Assembly (NCBI RefSeq): GCF_900116855.1
Contig: NZ_UETD01000005.1
Location: 245,729-309,728 of the forward strand
DNA: 64,000 bases
Direction: 5' to 3'
Origin: Ruminococcus flavefaciens
GTDB taxonomy: Bacteria > Bacillota > Clostridia > Oscillospirales > Ruminococcaceae
Under the pieces are notes generated by a model. It did no database searches. It worked only from the letters and a program-made list of their open reading frames with translations, and was not told the DNA's origin. The number at the start of each line of letters is the position of its first letter. Position 1 is the stretch's first letter. This document shows, piece by piece, positions 50,771-60,280 of this stretch. The translations under genes were made by a program, and so were the position numbers.

Positions 50771-52363
50771 ATGCTTTCATTTGATATTACTGATAGAAAC
50801 ATACGAGTTGTTAAGGGTTCTGATAATAACGGCAAGGTCAAGATCAGCTCCGCAGCAACAGTAGCAGTAGAGGAAGGATACATCGTTAACGGACACGTTA
50901 AGGACGTTCCCGCAGTTGCTACTATCATCAACAAGGTGCTGAAAATGCACAGAATGCCCGATAAGGAAGCGATCGTATCGATCTCCTCCAACCTGACCAT
51001 CTTCAAGGAAATGGTCGTTCCCAAGGGCAGAAGCCAGGACCTCCAGAAGACAGTTAAGATGCAGATGCAGGCTGAGCTCAATCTGGATGACTCATACAGC
51101 GTATCCTACATCATCGTAGGTGAGGCTGACAGCAGCGAGGCAAGCGAGCCTTCATACAAGATACTCGCTACCGCGTGTCCCTATGAGATCGTAAACAGCT
51201 ACAAGGAAGTGTTCAAGCTTCTTGCGACAATCTCGCTGAAGTCCGTAATGATCGGATGCAACTGTATCACAAGAGTACTTCTTGCAGATACAAAGATCAG
51301 ATCTAAGATGCCTCTCCTTGCTGTTCAGATCGACAACAACTTCATCTCACTCAACCTCTATGAGCACGGTCAGCTTTCGTTCTCGCGTTTCGCTTCCATC
51401 GATGCTGCCGACTACGGTTACTCCGATGACTATGTATTTGAAGCTGTAAACGAGAACATCTTCCGTATGCTCCAGTTCCACAGAAGCCGTAACACAGGCG
51501 AGACCATCGAGAACGTTATCTTCTACGGTGATACTCACGAGTATGTAAGACTTACCGACGAGCTTGAGAAACTGGACCTCAAGACCAGCCTCATCAATGT
51601 TCCTCCGCAGATCCACGGTCATGAAAACCTTGAGTTCTCTCTCTACGCAAACGCTATCGGCGCTATGTTCAAGAGAAACAAGGAAGTTGAGAAGATCAAC
51701 CTTCTCGAAGCTGACCTCGGTACTGTTGTAAAGAGCAAGATGAAGAACGAGAACATAGGTAACTATGCTCTCATCGGATGCCTCGCAGGTTCACTTCTCA
51801 TCGCAGGCGGTGCTTACGCTGCAACATTATTTATCGACAAGGGCGTTAAGGATGACATCAAGGCAACTGAGGAATACATCAACTCTTCCAAGACCAAAGC
51901 AGAGCTTGAGCATCATGAGAGACTCCTCTCACTCAAGGACGTTGTAAACGCTTACTACGCTAAGATACACAACGCAAGAGATGCTTATCTGTCACAGCCT
52001 AACATCACAGGCGCTGAATATGATGAGCTCGAGAAGATACTTGACGATCTCTGTAAGGAAAAGAACATCGAGTATAATAAGATCATCAATCCCAGATATC
52101 AGGACGGTGAGCTCACCTTCTCAGTGGAGTGTGAGGCACCTGATAAGGAATATGCACAGAAGCTTCCTGCTGAATATGTTCAGAAGCTCCAAGAGAGCGA
52201 TCTGTTCAGAAATGCGGCTTATGCAGGCTATAAGATAGATACGAGAACCGTTGAGGAGACCAAGGAGTCAAAGGATTACATCACCTTTGATGCTGCGGCA
52301 AGTCTCGTGCCCAACAAGAGTGCTTATCAGCCTGAGACCAAGAAAGACGAGGAGGCTAAATAA
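50771..52363 (+). CDS. PilM-PilN fusion protein
   Basis: Protein of 530 residues joining two usually separate alignment-subcomplex proteins. Residues 1-300 resemble actin-like PilM (MLSFDITDRNIRVVKG, IVSISSNLTIFKEM, and ENVIFYGDTHEYVRL). At residue 309 the INLL motif, normally the N-terminal PilM-binding peptide of PilN, appears. It is followed by a membrane helix (about 331-355), a coiled coil and a PilN-like periplasmic-type domain to the end. The intact frame and size make it a true fusion. It sits between pilC and pilO. Confidence 0.85.
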   Translation: MLSFDITDRNIRVVKGSDNNGKVKISSAATVAVEEGYIVNGHVKDVPAVATIINKVLKMHRMPDKEAIVSISSNLTIFKEMVVPKGRSQDLQKTVKMQMQAELNLDDSYSVSYIIVGEADSSEASEPSYKILATACPYEIVNSYKEVFKLLATISLKSVMIGCNCITRVLLADTKIRSKMPLLAVQIDNNFISLNLYEHGQLSFSRFASIDAADYGYSDDYVFEAVNENIFRMLQFHRSRNTGETIENVIFYGDTHEYVRLTDELEKLDLKTSLINVPPQIHGHENLEFSLYANAIGAMFKRNKEVEKINLLEADLGTVVKSKMKNENIGNYALIGCLAGSLLIAGGAYAATLFIDKGVKDDIKATEEYINSSKTKAELEHHERLLSLKDVVNAYYAKIHNARDAYLSQPNITGAEYDELEKILDDLCKEKNIEYNKIINPRYQDGELTFSVECEAPDKEYAQKLPAEYVQKLQESDLFRNAAYAGYKIDTRTVEETKESKDYITFDAAASLVPNKSAYQPETKKDEEAK

Positions 52364-52365
52364 CT

Positions 52366-53157
52366 ATGAAAATTACTTACAGAGATAAGATCGTTGCAGC
52401 GGTGCTTATTGCAATAGCAGTCCTTCTTATAGGATTCTTCGCACTTGTAAGACCTAAGATGAAAGACATCAAGGCACACCGTTCAACACTTTCAGATCTC
52501 CAGAACACAAAGGCAGAGATCGATAAGAAGATCAATGAGATACCCACAATCAAGAACGACATCGATGAGACTTACACAAAGACAAACAGCGAATCAAAGG
52601 TATTCATCCCCCTCGACAGAGTTCTCGACACAAGATACATCGATATGTATATGCAGAGCTTTGCTGACGAATCAAAGGTAACCATCAAGAGCCTCGAGCT
52701 TGAGAATCCTAAGCTCGGACCTATCGATTACTACTACGAGGATGTCGAGGATTCACTTGCTGATATGCGTAGAGCTGCCGATGTCAACGGCGACCTTGAA
52801 AAGGCTTACAATGCTACATACGCAGAGAGCAATGCACTCTCTCAGAGAGCAAAGGAATCTATCGTTCAGACAAAGTACGGTATGACAGTAAACGGCACCA
52901 AGAAGAATGTTTACAATTATCTCCAGAAGCTCAAGGAATTTGAGAATGCAGCAAACATCGCTTCTGTTACTATCACGGATTACTCATTCGGACAGGACAG
53001 CGCTAAGCGTGCAGGTGCTTCACTCCCTGAGGATTCAGAGGATGTTGTGAAGATCACAGCAGGCGAAGGAAATCAGGAGATCTCAAATACTTCTGATGTA
53101 ACGATCGTTATCACTCTTTATTCAGTATACAACATGGAAAAGCCTAATACAGACTGA
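52366..53157 (+). CDS. pilO: PilO-like alignment protein
   Basis: Protein of 263 residues with one N-terminal membrane helix (about 8-30), a coiled-coil segment (35-75) and an extracellular ferredoxin-like domain. The match to PilO rests on topology, size and position after PilM-PilN rather than on motifs. GAGG lies in the end of the previous gene, 2 nt away. Confidence 0.78.
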   Translation: MKITYRDKIVAAVLIAIAVLLIGFFALVRPKMKDIKAHRSTLSDLQNTKAEIDKKINEIPTIKNDIDETYTKTNSESKVFIPLDRVLDTRYIDMYMQSFADESKVTIKSLELENPKLGPIDYYYEDVEDSLADMRRAADVNGDLEKAYNATYAESNALSQRAKESIVQTKYGMTVNGTKKNVYNYLQKLKEFENAANIASVTITDYSFGQDSAKRAGASLPEDSEDVVKITAGEGNQEISNTSDVTIVITLYSVYNMEKPNTD

Positions 53158-53240
53158 TCCTAAATCAGACAAGTATGCAGAATACTTACATTACACGCTG
53201 TAGTTATGAGAAAAAAATAACTTGAAAGGCGGTTAGGAAA

Positions 53241-55955
53241 ATGAAAACAGAGAAAAAGAAAACATTGCGCGGCTCCATTCTGTTCACTGTTGTTTGTGTA
53301 ATGGCACTGCTGATTATCTTTCTGACCGGTACTCTGGCGCTTGCTTCAGCAGCAGGCAACAGAGCACACAGGTCGTATTCGGTATCGCAGGCTAATTACA
53401 CGGCAAGAGCGGCGATTGCGAGCTTCACCGAAGCAATGAAGCGCGATGAGCGCATCGTTGCTGCTGTACAGGCGGTCGGCTCAGACCCCTCTGTACCAGC
53501 CCTTCATCCTCAGGTCATCATCAATGATAAGACTCTGGGTGAGATAGGGTACATTGACAGCCACGGAGACTGGATCAAAGACCACATCGAGGTAACTCAT
53601 GTGCCCAATACCGGTGCTTATGACTACTACGACAAGAAGGGCGACGGCAGTTACGGCTGGTATCCTGTAGATACAGTCAAGATCACTGCTACCTGTAAGG
53701 TCGGCAAGGAGCGTGAGACAGTTTCTGCTTACGTTCAGAAGGCTCCTTCAAGCCAGACAGTCACAAATGGCGGCGGTATCCAGGGACTTCAGGAAGTCGG
53801 CGGTAATTCATTCGCTAACGGCGGTCTTATCACAGGCGGTCTTGGCGTCGGTATCGGTGACACAGTTCCCGGACTCCACCACTTCCACAATGATACAAAA
53901 GTTGAAACTACACTTACTTATGTAAATGCATCACTCTGCGGTGGAACATCAAGCTTTGAGATCAGAGTCAAGAAGCCTGACAGAGCAACTGCAGAAAAGC
54001 CTTATTCACAGACTGTTATCGACGGTAATCTGCTTATGGAGAACAACAACTTCATTAAACTCGATTATGAGATGACAGAGGACTTTACTCAGAAGGAAGT
54101 TCCTTATCTCTTCATTAACGGAATGCTTACACAGGATCAGCAGTCACAGCTTAACCTTGTAACAGGAAACAATGCTCCTTTCAACGTGTTCATCGGGACA
54201 CTCAATCCTAAGGGTCCTGTCAATATTCAGGGCGACCTTTATCTCATGGATAAAAATCCTCATGATCCTCATCAGGATTATACAGCGGAGTATATGGACA
54301 GCAACGGTAACCGCGTTCCTTCTAAGGATGTAACGGGCACAAAGGGCGTTAACTACTTCGGACTGCCCGGTCAGGACGCCAAGCTCTACGCATGGGCAAC
54401 TTCTGTAGTTCAGAAGGAGGAAACCCAGTTCGGCTCTATGGGTGGTAACATCTACTGCATGGGCGACCTTATTCTTTGCAAAGCAACAATACATGGCGAT
54501 GTTAGAGTAGAGGGAGATTGCGTTGTTGAAGATGTTTATGATACTGTAATCGATGGCGATCTGGTTGTACATGGAAATTTAACAATAAAAGACGAGGGTA
54601 AGCTGACGGTAAAAGGTGATATATATAACGGTGACGGCGGCGGAAGAACTCTGAAGCCCGGCTTCTCATATCACGAGAATGAGGTTTATCCCGATATTAC
54701 CGTAAAGGATAACTACATCTTTGATAACACTCCTGTTCCCGAGTCTGAGGGCGAGTATTACAAGACCCTCATCACACAGGAAGGAGAGGGAATCGACGAT
54801 CTGACTACTATCGTTAATGCCAGCCAGACAAAGTATAAGGTCGATTTTGACGGCAAGCCTCTGTTTGAGCGCGACGAAGAAGGTAACTTCATAACAGACA
54901 GCGAAGGCAGAGTTGTGGGAATCACTTCCGAAAGCGATCACACATATTACGACGCTGATAAGAACGAAGTTGAAGAAAGAGACGCAAGGGGCACATATTA
55001 CAGCAAGGAAGGCGATACCAAGCGCTATACCGAGGACGAAGCATTCGAGGGTCAGGCTAAATATAAGACATATGCAGCTTACAAGAAGCCTGCATATCCC
55101 ACAAAAATGCAGAGAGAGTATATCTGGGGCGAAAAGGATGCATCAGGTGTGCTCACAGTAACTCATCCCGAGACAAAGATCATCAAGACCCTTCACGAGG
55201 TAAGAGAAGCTCTTAACTACGATGATGAGGGTAATTATAAAACAGATATTTATCACACATCTGTTCCCGATGAGTTCCTGCCCGTTTCAGGTGATCAGGA
55301 TTCACTTCCCTATGCATACGTCAATGGTGCCCGCAACGATTCCAACCAACTCTGGAGCGGCGGTGCTATAACAAAGTCGTGTATAATCAGCAACAAGGAA
55401 AATCCCACTCAACAGCTGACTATTACCGAGGATATACATATCAAGCCTCTCAGCGAGATGTGGGTAGTTATCAAGAATGTCAATTCAAACAACCACAAGA
55501 TAATAGTTGACAGAGACGCTACAGCAGACGGAAAGGTAAACTTCCTTATCGTTGGTGCAAACAACTTCTTTGATAACACAAGCATCATTACAAATGAAGT
55601 TCGTAATAATATGCCTGTTAAGTACGACAAGGAGTGGGGCATAGAGTATTACGCGGCTCCAAATGCTAAACTTAAAATGCAAAACCAGTGTATGATGGTA
55701 GGTACATTCAAGGCACCCGAGCTTGTTATAGGATGCACTGATCAAGGTCCATATACTATCCAGTACGAAGATGAATATGGACATACGGAAAACAAGAATC
55801 CTGTTATTCTCGGAAGTGCACTTGTTTCACAGGTATCACCTGCAGTTAATAAATTCAGCGTTGTCAACTCCGGAAACGGCGGCGTAGGCAACGGCGGTTC
55901 AAGCATCAATACTGCACTTGGACGTTTCGAGATCAAGTACCTCATGGGCGTATAA
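53241..55955 (+). CDS. Large PilX-like pseudopilin with bactofilin-like repeats
   Basis: Protein of 904 residues. The N-terminus (GSILFTVVCVMALLIIFLTGTLALASAAGN, given as one hydrophobic helix at about 11-38) followed by YSVSQANYTARAAIASFTEAM resembles PilX-type proteins. Around residues 400-475 a run of short strands (GGNIYCMGDLILC, ATIHGDVRVEGDCVV, DGDLVVHGNLTI, LTVKGDIYNG) resembles a bactofilin or polymer-forming beta-helix. The rest is extracellular. No canonical GFTLIE prepilin site is present. It may be a surface adhesin or a filament tip protein; this is inference. Confidence 0.7.
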   Translation: MKTEKKKTLRGSILFTVVCVMALLIIFLTGTLALASAAGNRAHRSYSVSQANYTARAAIASFTEAMKRDERIVAAVQAVGSDPSVPALHPQVIINDKTLGEIGYIDSHGDWIKDHIEVTHVPNTGAYDYYDKKGDGSYGWYPVDTVKITATCKVGKERETVSAYVQKAPSSQTVTNGGGIQGLQEVGGNSFANGGLITGGLGVGIGDTVPGLHHFHNDTKVETTLTYVNASLCGGTSSFEIRVKKPDRATAEKPYSQTVIDGNLLMENNNFIKLDYEMTEDFTQKEVPYLFINGMLTQDQQSQLNLVTGNNAPFNVFIGTLNPKGPVNIQGDLYLMDKNPHDPHQDYTAEYMDSNGNRVPSKDVTGTKGVNYFGLPGQDAKLYAWATSVVQKEETQFGSMGGNIYCMGDLILCKATIHGDVRVEGDCVVEDVYDTVIDGDLVVHGNLTIKDEGKLTVKGDIYNGDGGGRTLKPGFSYHENEVYPDITVKDNYIFDNTPVPESEGEYYKTLITQEGEGIDDLTTIVNASQTKYKVDFDGKPLFERDEEGNFITDSEGRVVGITSESDHTYYDADKNEVEERDARGTYYSKEGDTKRYTEDEAFEGQAKYKTYAAYKKPAYPTKMQREYIWGEKDASGVLTVTHPETKIIKTLHEVREALNYDDEGNYKTDIYHTSVPDEFLPVSGDQDSLPYAYVNGARNDSNQLWSGGAITKSCIISNKENPTQQLTITEDIHIKPLSEMWVVIKNVNSNNHKIIVDRDATADGKVNFLIVGANNFFDNTSIITNEVRNNMPVKYDKEWGIEYYAAPNAKLKMQNQCMMVGTFKAPELVIGCTDQGPYTIQYEDEYGHTENKNPVILGSALVSQVSPAVNKFSVVNSGNGGVGNGGSSINTALGRFEIKYLMGV

Positions 55956-55970
55956 AGGAGGAATGTTCTT

Positions 55971-56465
55971 ATGAAAAAAAGCAAGAAAAAGCTGAAGGGC
56001 ATGACTCTTATCGAAATGATCATTTCGATAGCAATATTCGCAATAATGGGCGGACTTCTCGTACTTGTGGGAACTCACATCGATAATACCACAAAGGCAA
56101 CGAACAAGCTCAAGAACAAAATAGTGGAAGAGTCACCCTATGCGGCTAACCACGTCAAGACCCTTAAAACAGACCCGACATTAGGAAATATCGATCTTAC
56201 TGATACAGCGATCTCTATCACTGTTATACAGGATGAGGCGTCAGGAAACTACTATGTGCAGATACCTGATCCCAATGACCCATCAAAGAAGATCATCGAC
56301 ACAAGATCATACGGTCAGGGTTCGGGCGACAGAGTAGATATGACTGCCAAGAAGTATACTACCGAGGACGTAGTTACTGACGGTATGACCGCTCAGGAGA
56401 AGCAGGACTTCCGTAAGGGCGCTAACGGCGGACTCAATCTCGATTTTATCGAGATCGATCCGTAA
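55971..56465 (+). CDS. Minor pilin (prepilin-like)
   Basis: Protein of 164 residues with a class III prepilin leader: KKLKGMTLIEMIISIAIFAIM, cleaved after Gly with Met at +1 and the key Glu at +5. The C-terminal globular part is short. AAAGGAGG precedes the ATG. It lies 15 nt downstream of the PilX-like gene. Confidence 0.87.
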   Translation: MKKSKKKLKGMTLIEMIISIAIFAIMGGLLVLVGTHIDNTTKATNKLKNKIVEESPYAANHVKTLKTDPTLGNIDLTDTAISITVIQDEASGNYYVQIPDPNDPSKKIIDTRSYGQGSGDRVDMTAKKYTTEDVVTDGMTAQEKQDFRKGANGGLNLDFIEIDP

Positions 56466-56478
56466 CGGAGGTGTCGTT

Positions 56479-57477
56479 ATGAAGAAAATGACCAGAAAAG
56501 GTTTTACTCTCGTAGAGCTGCTGGTAGTTATGGCGATATTCTCCATACTCCTCGTAGGTGTTATGGCTATCATAAAGCCTGTATCAACACTTTTCAGGAA
56601 TACCTCGATCTCAGAGAAGACCTATGCTTATGCAAATAATATCCAGGTTTACCTTCAGGGTAAGCTTGAGTACTCGGAAGACATCGTAGTAGCTACCTCG
56701 GACAAAATGGATGCAAACGGCGACCTTGTTTTCAATAAGGTCGACCTTGCAACAATGGCTGAGGACTTCCGTAAATCACACTTTGAGAATACGGTAGGCT
56801 ACAACGGTACAGCTGTTGTTCCCCTCAAGGGCAAGATCCATGTGGTAAGACTGGTAAACAGCACCACAGATCCCAATTTCCCTCAGGGCTCGATAACAGA
56901 GCGTGTTTACGATTTTACTTCTGATGCAGCTATCCCCACATCTGCTGACCCCACGGAGACTCAGGACCTCAATCCTGCATTCTTCACAGCAAGAGATGCT
57001 GCTTATAACTTCAGTTACGCACTGGGCTCCTCAAATCTTGAGGTAGTTCCTACTCCTCCCGGAGGCGATGACAATAAGGTTTACAGAGCTCTCAACAGAG
57101 ATGTGGATGATACATTGGGTACCGGTATCGGTACATCAACTCTTGCAGTTACCATCGTCCTCGACAGAAGAGACGGCGGCGCTCTTGCAGTTCCTGCAGG
57201 AAGCGGCAAGGGACCATATGCTTACAGAGCTTACAGAGACCCTGTTGCTATCCAGGTAGCAAACCTTCCTCTGACAAATATCCGTCAGAGACAGGATAGT
57301 TCAAAGGGTTTAAGAAGACCTTATAAGGACCCCACTACCGGCAAGATCGAGTATCCGCCTATAGGAAGCCATCTGTTAGGTCTTTCATATGATGATACAA
57401 AGGCAACTACGAACGTCGATTTCAATAACGATATCTACTTCATATTTGCTTATACTGACGAGATCATCAACAAGTAA
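56479..57477 (+). CDS. Minor pilin, larger
   Basis: Protein of 332 residues with a prepilin leader RKGFTLVELLVVMAIFSIL and the Glu at +5 (given as GFTLVE). The globular domain of about 280 residues is unusually large for a minor pilin; a tip function is possible. GGAGGT precedes the ATG. Last gene of the pilC operon, followed by a convergent terminator. Confidence 0.87.
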   Translation: MKKMTRKGFTLVELLVVMAIFSILLVGVMAIIKPVSTLFRNTSISEKTYAYANNIQVYLQGKLEYSEDIVVATSDKMDANGDLVFNKVDLATMAEDFRKSHFENTVGYNGTAVVPLKGKIHVVRLVNSTTDPNFPQGSITERVYDFTSDAAIPTSADPTETQDLNPAFFTARDAAYNFSYALGSSNLEVVPTPPGGDDNKVYRALNRDVDDTLGTGIGTSTLAVTIVLDRRDGGALAVPAGSGKGPYAYRAYRDPVAIQVANLPLTNIRQRQDSSKGLRRPYKDPTTGKIEYPPIGSHLLGLSYDDTKATTNVDFNNDIYFIFAYTDEIINK

Positions 57478-57489
57478 TAAGTAAAAAAA

Positions 57490-57532
57490 CAGGCAGCAGT
57501 TCAATGCTGCTGCCTGTACTTATTTTTTAATT
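57490..57532. terminator. Bidirectional terminator between minor pilin and pilD
   Basis: CAGGCAGCAG / CTGCTGCCTG stem with A-rich and T-rich flanks on both sides. Confidence 0.88.
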
Positions 57533-57543
57533 TTTCTCGGGGA

Positions 57544-58425
57544 TCAGTTCCCGCTGAGTCTTTCGGGAATATTAAGATACCATTGAGCGATCTGAGGCCC
57601 CCACAGTGAACCGATGGCAATTCCGATAGCAAGGAACGGACCGAATGCAAACTTTGAATCCTTGGTCACTGCCTTGACTATTATGCCGCCGACAGCGGCT
57701 GCGATAACACCAATAAATGTTGAAACGATAACAGCTTGTGTTCCGAGGAACGCACCTGCTGCAAACATCATAAGGCTGTCTCCCAGCTCGATAGCACGGA
57801 AGTCTTCTTCAAACTTTCGTCTGATGATCGGGCGGCTGATCTCTCCGATAAGGAAGAAGGGAACGCTGATGATGAATGCTCCGATGATGCGGCTCTTCAG
57901 TGTGACATCTTCGTACTCTCTTGAGTAGAATAAGTGAAGCGGAACAGCAAGGACGAGTATGACAACAAGCATACTTATGTAAATGTCTTTGGTATCCCAG
58001 TCGATAAAGCCTATAACAATAAGGAACGACATGAGAACGCAGGTTATTATGGATTTAACATTGATGTCCAGAACGTAGAACGTCAGAACGTAGAGAAGAC
58101 CGTTGAGGGCTTCGACTATGGGATAGCGCGGTGAGATCTTCTGACCGCAGCTGTGACATTTTCCTCTGAGCATTAGCCAGCTGAAAACAGGTATCAGATC
58201 AATGGGTCTGATCTTTGCACCGCAGGTCATGCAGTGAGAAGCCTTTTCCTTATCCTCTTTCGTGCCCCCGATACCCAGTATCGATTCGCCCGCGGGGAGC
58301 CTGAGGATCACAACGTTAAGGAAGCTTCCGATGCAGATGCCGAACAGGAAAATAATGACGTAAAACATGATCTTGAATGGCAGCTCGGTAAATTCACTAT
58401 GGAGCATATCTTCAAATCCGAACAT
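57544..58425 (-). CDS. pilD: Prepilin peptidase (A24 family)
   Basis: Cleaves prepilin leaders and N-methylates the new end. Protein of 293 residues. The N-terminal methylase part has GSFLNVVILRLP, and the CMTC...CHSC zinc motif is present. The two catalytic aspartates lie in GFIDWDTKDI and ELGDSLMMFAAGAFLG; the second motif reads LGDS instead of the usual GxGD-K-L pattern. About eight membrane helices. AAGGAGGGG precedes the ATG. Transcribed opposite to the rest of the locus, from its own promoter. Confidence 0.95.
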   Translation of the reverse strand: MFGFEDMLHSEFTELPFKIMFYVIIFLFGICIGSFLNVVILRLPAGESILGIGGTKEDKEKASHCMTCGAKIRPIDLIPVFSWLMLRGKCHSCGQKISPRYPIVEALNGLLYVLTFYVLDINVKSIITCVLMSFLIVIGFIDWDTKDIYISMLVVILVLAVPLHLFYSREYEDVTLKSRIIGAFIISVPFFLIGEISRPIIRRKFEEDFRAIELGDSLMMFAAGAFLGTQAVIVSTFIGVIAAAVGGIIVKAVTKDSKFAFGPFLAIGIAIGSLWGPQIAQWYLNIPERLSGN

Positions 58426-58466
58426 GATTTTACCCCTCCTTCATTATTATTAATGTACATAATATT

Positions 58467-58494
58467 ATTATAACATAAATTATGGAAAATTCAA
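58467..58494 (-). promoter_or_regulatory. Promoter of pilD
   Basis: On the minus strand TTGAAT (58489-58494), 16-nt spacer and TATAAT (58467-58472) with extended TGT. The pilB promoter is not clearly seen in the same divergent region. Confidence 0.65.
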
Positions 58495-58564
58495 GTAAAA
58501 TTTTAGAATACACGGCGGTATGACGGATATTGTCGTGTGTTCAGAAAATAAGCGGAGGTTTTTT

Positions 58565-60247
58565 ATGAGAAACGAGAGAATTGGTGACTACTTAGTCAAT
58601 CAAGGGCTGATCACAAGCGAGCAGCTTCAGCAGGTCCTTGACGCCCAGAAAGCATCCAACGGTTCCAAGAAATTCGGCGACGTTGTAGTTGAGCTGGGCT
58701 TCATGTCTGAAGTTAACTTCGCGAAGGCACTGGCAGGCAACCTGAGAGTTCAGTACGTTGATCTCGATAACGTAGAGATCAACACAGATGCTGTACAGAT
58801 GGTTCCCGAGGCTCTGGCAAGAAAGCATACCGTAATCGCTATCAATGTTCAGGGCAAGCGTCTTACAGTTGCTACCAACGATCCTGTAAACTTCATTGTT
58901 CTCGAGGATATCAAGGTATCAACAGGTATGGACACAGTCCCCGTGCTTGCAACTACATCTGCTATCAATAAGGCAATAGGTAAGTGCTACTCAATGCAGA
59001 ACGTTGACAGCGTTCTCGAGGGCGTTAACCAGATGGGCGGCGACCTCGGTGAGATGAGCGAGGCTGACCTTGAGTCAAAGGACAGAGTTGAAAGCGCTCC
59101 TATCGTTAAGCTTGCCACAACTATCGTAGAGAACTCATACAGAGCAGACGCTACCGATATCCATATCGAGCCATTCGATAAGTATACAAGAATACGAATC
59201 CGTGTTAACGGCGACCTCGTAGAGCTCATGAACATCTCCAGTGCGGTACACAGCGCCCTGACAACACGTTTCAAGCTCATCAGCGGCATGAATATCGCCG
59301 AGAAGAGAATCCCTCAGGACGGCCGTTTCACACAGGTCGTTGACGGAACAACTCTTGATGTCCGTGTATCCTCACTTCCTATGGTACACGGTGAAAAGAT
59401 CGTTATCCGAATTCTTTCAACAGGACAGATCGCCCTCCGTAAGATCACTGATCTGGGTATGTCCGATTATAACTATACACTGTTCGAGTCAATGCTGAGA
59501 GTTCCTCACGGCGTTATCCTCGTAACAGGACCTACCGGTTCAGGTAAAACAACTACTCTTTACGCTGCTCTTGGTGAGATCGCTAAGCCTAACGTAAACG
59601 TAGTTACCGTTGAGGACCCTGTCGAAAAGGCTATCGACGGTATCAACCAGTGTCAGGTTAACACGAAGGCAGGCATGACATTTGCCGCAGCCCTCCGTTC
59701 TATCCTCCGTCAGGACCCTGACGTAGTAATGATCGGTGAGATGCGTGATACCGAGACAGCAGATATCGGTATCCGTGCCGCTATCACAGGTCACTTGGTT
59801 CTCTCCACACTCCATACCAACGATGCTGCATCCACAGTTGTCCGTCTGGTTGATATGGGCGTTGCTCCTTACATGGTCGCTACTTCACTTATCGGTGTTA
59901 TCGCTCAGCGACTCGTTAAGGTACTCTGTCCCGACTGTAAGAAGCCGAGAATGACAACTCCCGAAGAAAATGACCTTATGGGTCTGGATCATTCTATACA
60001 GATATTCGAGCCCGGCGGATGCCCTGCCTGCAATAACACAGGATACAGAGGCAGAACCGCTATCCATGAGATCATTCACTGTACAACAAAGGTTTCTTCC
60101 ATCATCGCGGGCGGCGGTACTAAGGAAGAGATCGAAAAGGCTGCCAAGGAACAGGGAACCAAGCTTCTCCGTGACAACGCTGCCGAGCTTGTACAGGCTG
60201 GCGAAACATCTATCGACGAGCTTGTAAGAGCTACATATACAGTATAA
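58565..60247 (+). CDS. pilB: Type IV pilus extension ATPase
   Basis: Motor that drives pilin polymerisation. Protein of 560 residues. The N-terminal GspE_N domain (1-150) begins with GDYLVNQGLITSEQLQQV. The catalytic domain has Walker A GPTGSGKTTTLY, an Asp box VEDPVEKA, Walker B DPDVVMIGEMRD and a His box HLVLSTLHTNDA. The tetracysteine zinc motif is CPDC...CPAC. The start is the ATG at 58565 behind GGAGGT. Confidence 0.97.
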   Translation: MRNERIGDYLVNQGLITSEQLQQVLDAQKASNGSKKFGDVVVELGFMSEVNFAKALAGNLRVQYVDLDNVEINTDAVQMVPEALARKHTVIAINVQGKRLTVATNDPVNFIVLEDIKVSTGMDTVPVLATTSAINKAIGKCYSMQNVDSVLEGVNQMGGDLGEMSEADLESKDRVESAPIVKLATTIVENSYRADATDIHIEPFDKYTRIRIRVNGDLVELMNISSAVHSALTTRFKLISGMNIAEKRIPQDGRFTQVVDGTTLDVRVSSLPMVHGEKIVIRILSTGQIALRKITDLGMSDYNYTLFESMLRVPHGVILVTGPTGSGKTTTLYAALGEIAKPNVNVVTVEDPVEKAIDGINQCQVNTKAGMTFAAALRSILRQDPDVVMIGEMRDTETADIGIRAAITGHLVLSTLHTNDAASTVVRLVDMGVAPYMVATSLIGVIAQRLVKVLCPDCKKPRMTTPEENDLMGLDHSIQIFEPGGCPACNNTGYRGRTAIHEIIHCTTKVSSIIAGGGTKEEIEKAAKEQGTKLLRDNAAELVQAGETSIDELVRATYTV

Positions 60248-60280
60248 TGGCTTTGCACCTAATTAGGGAGGATAATTAAT

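Noticed and set aside
53158..53240. Possible small gene between pilO and the PilX-like gene
   Set aside because: The gap is short and without a frame; it holds only the leader of the next gene.
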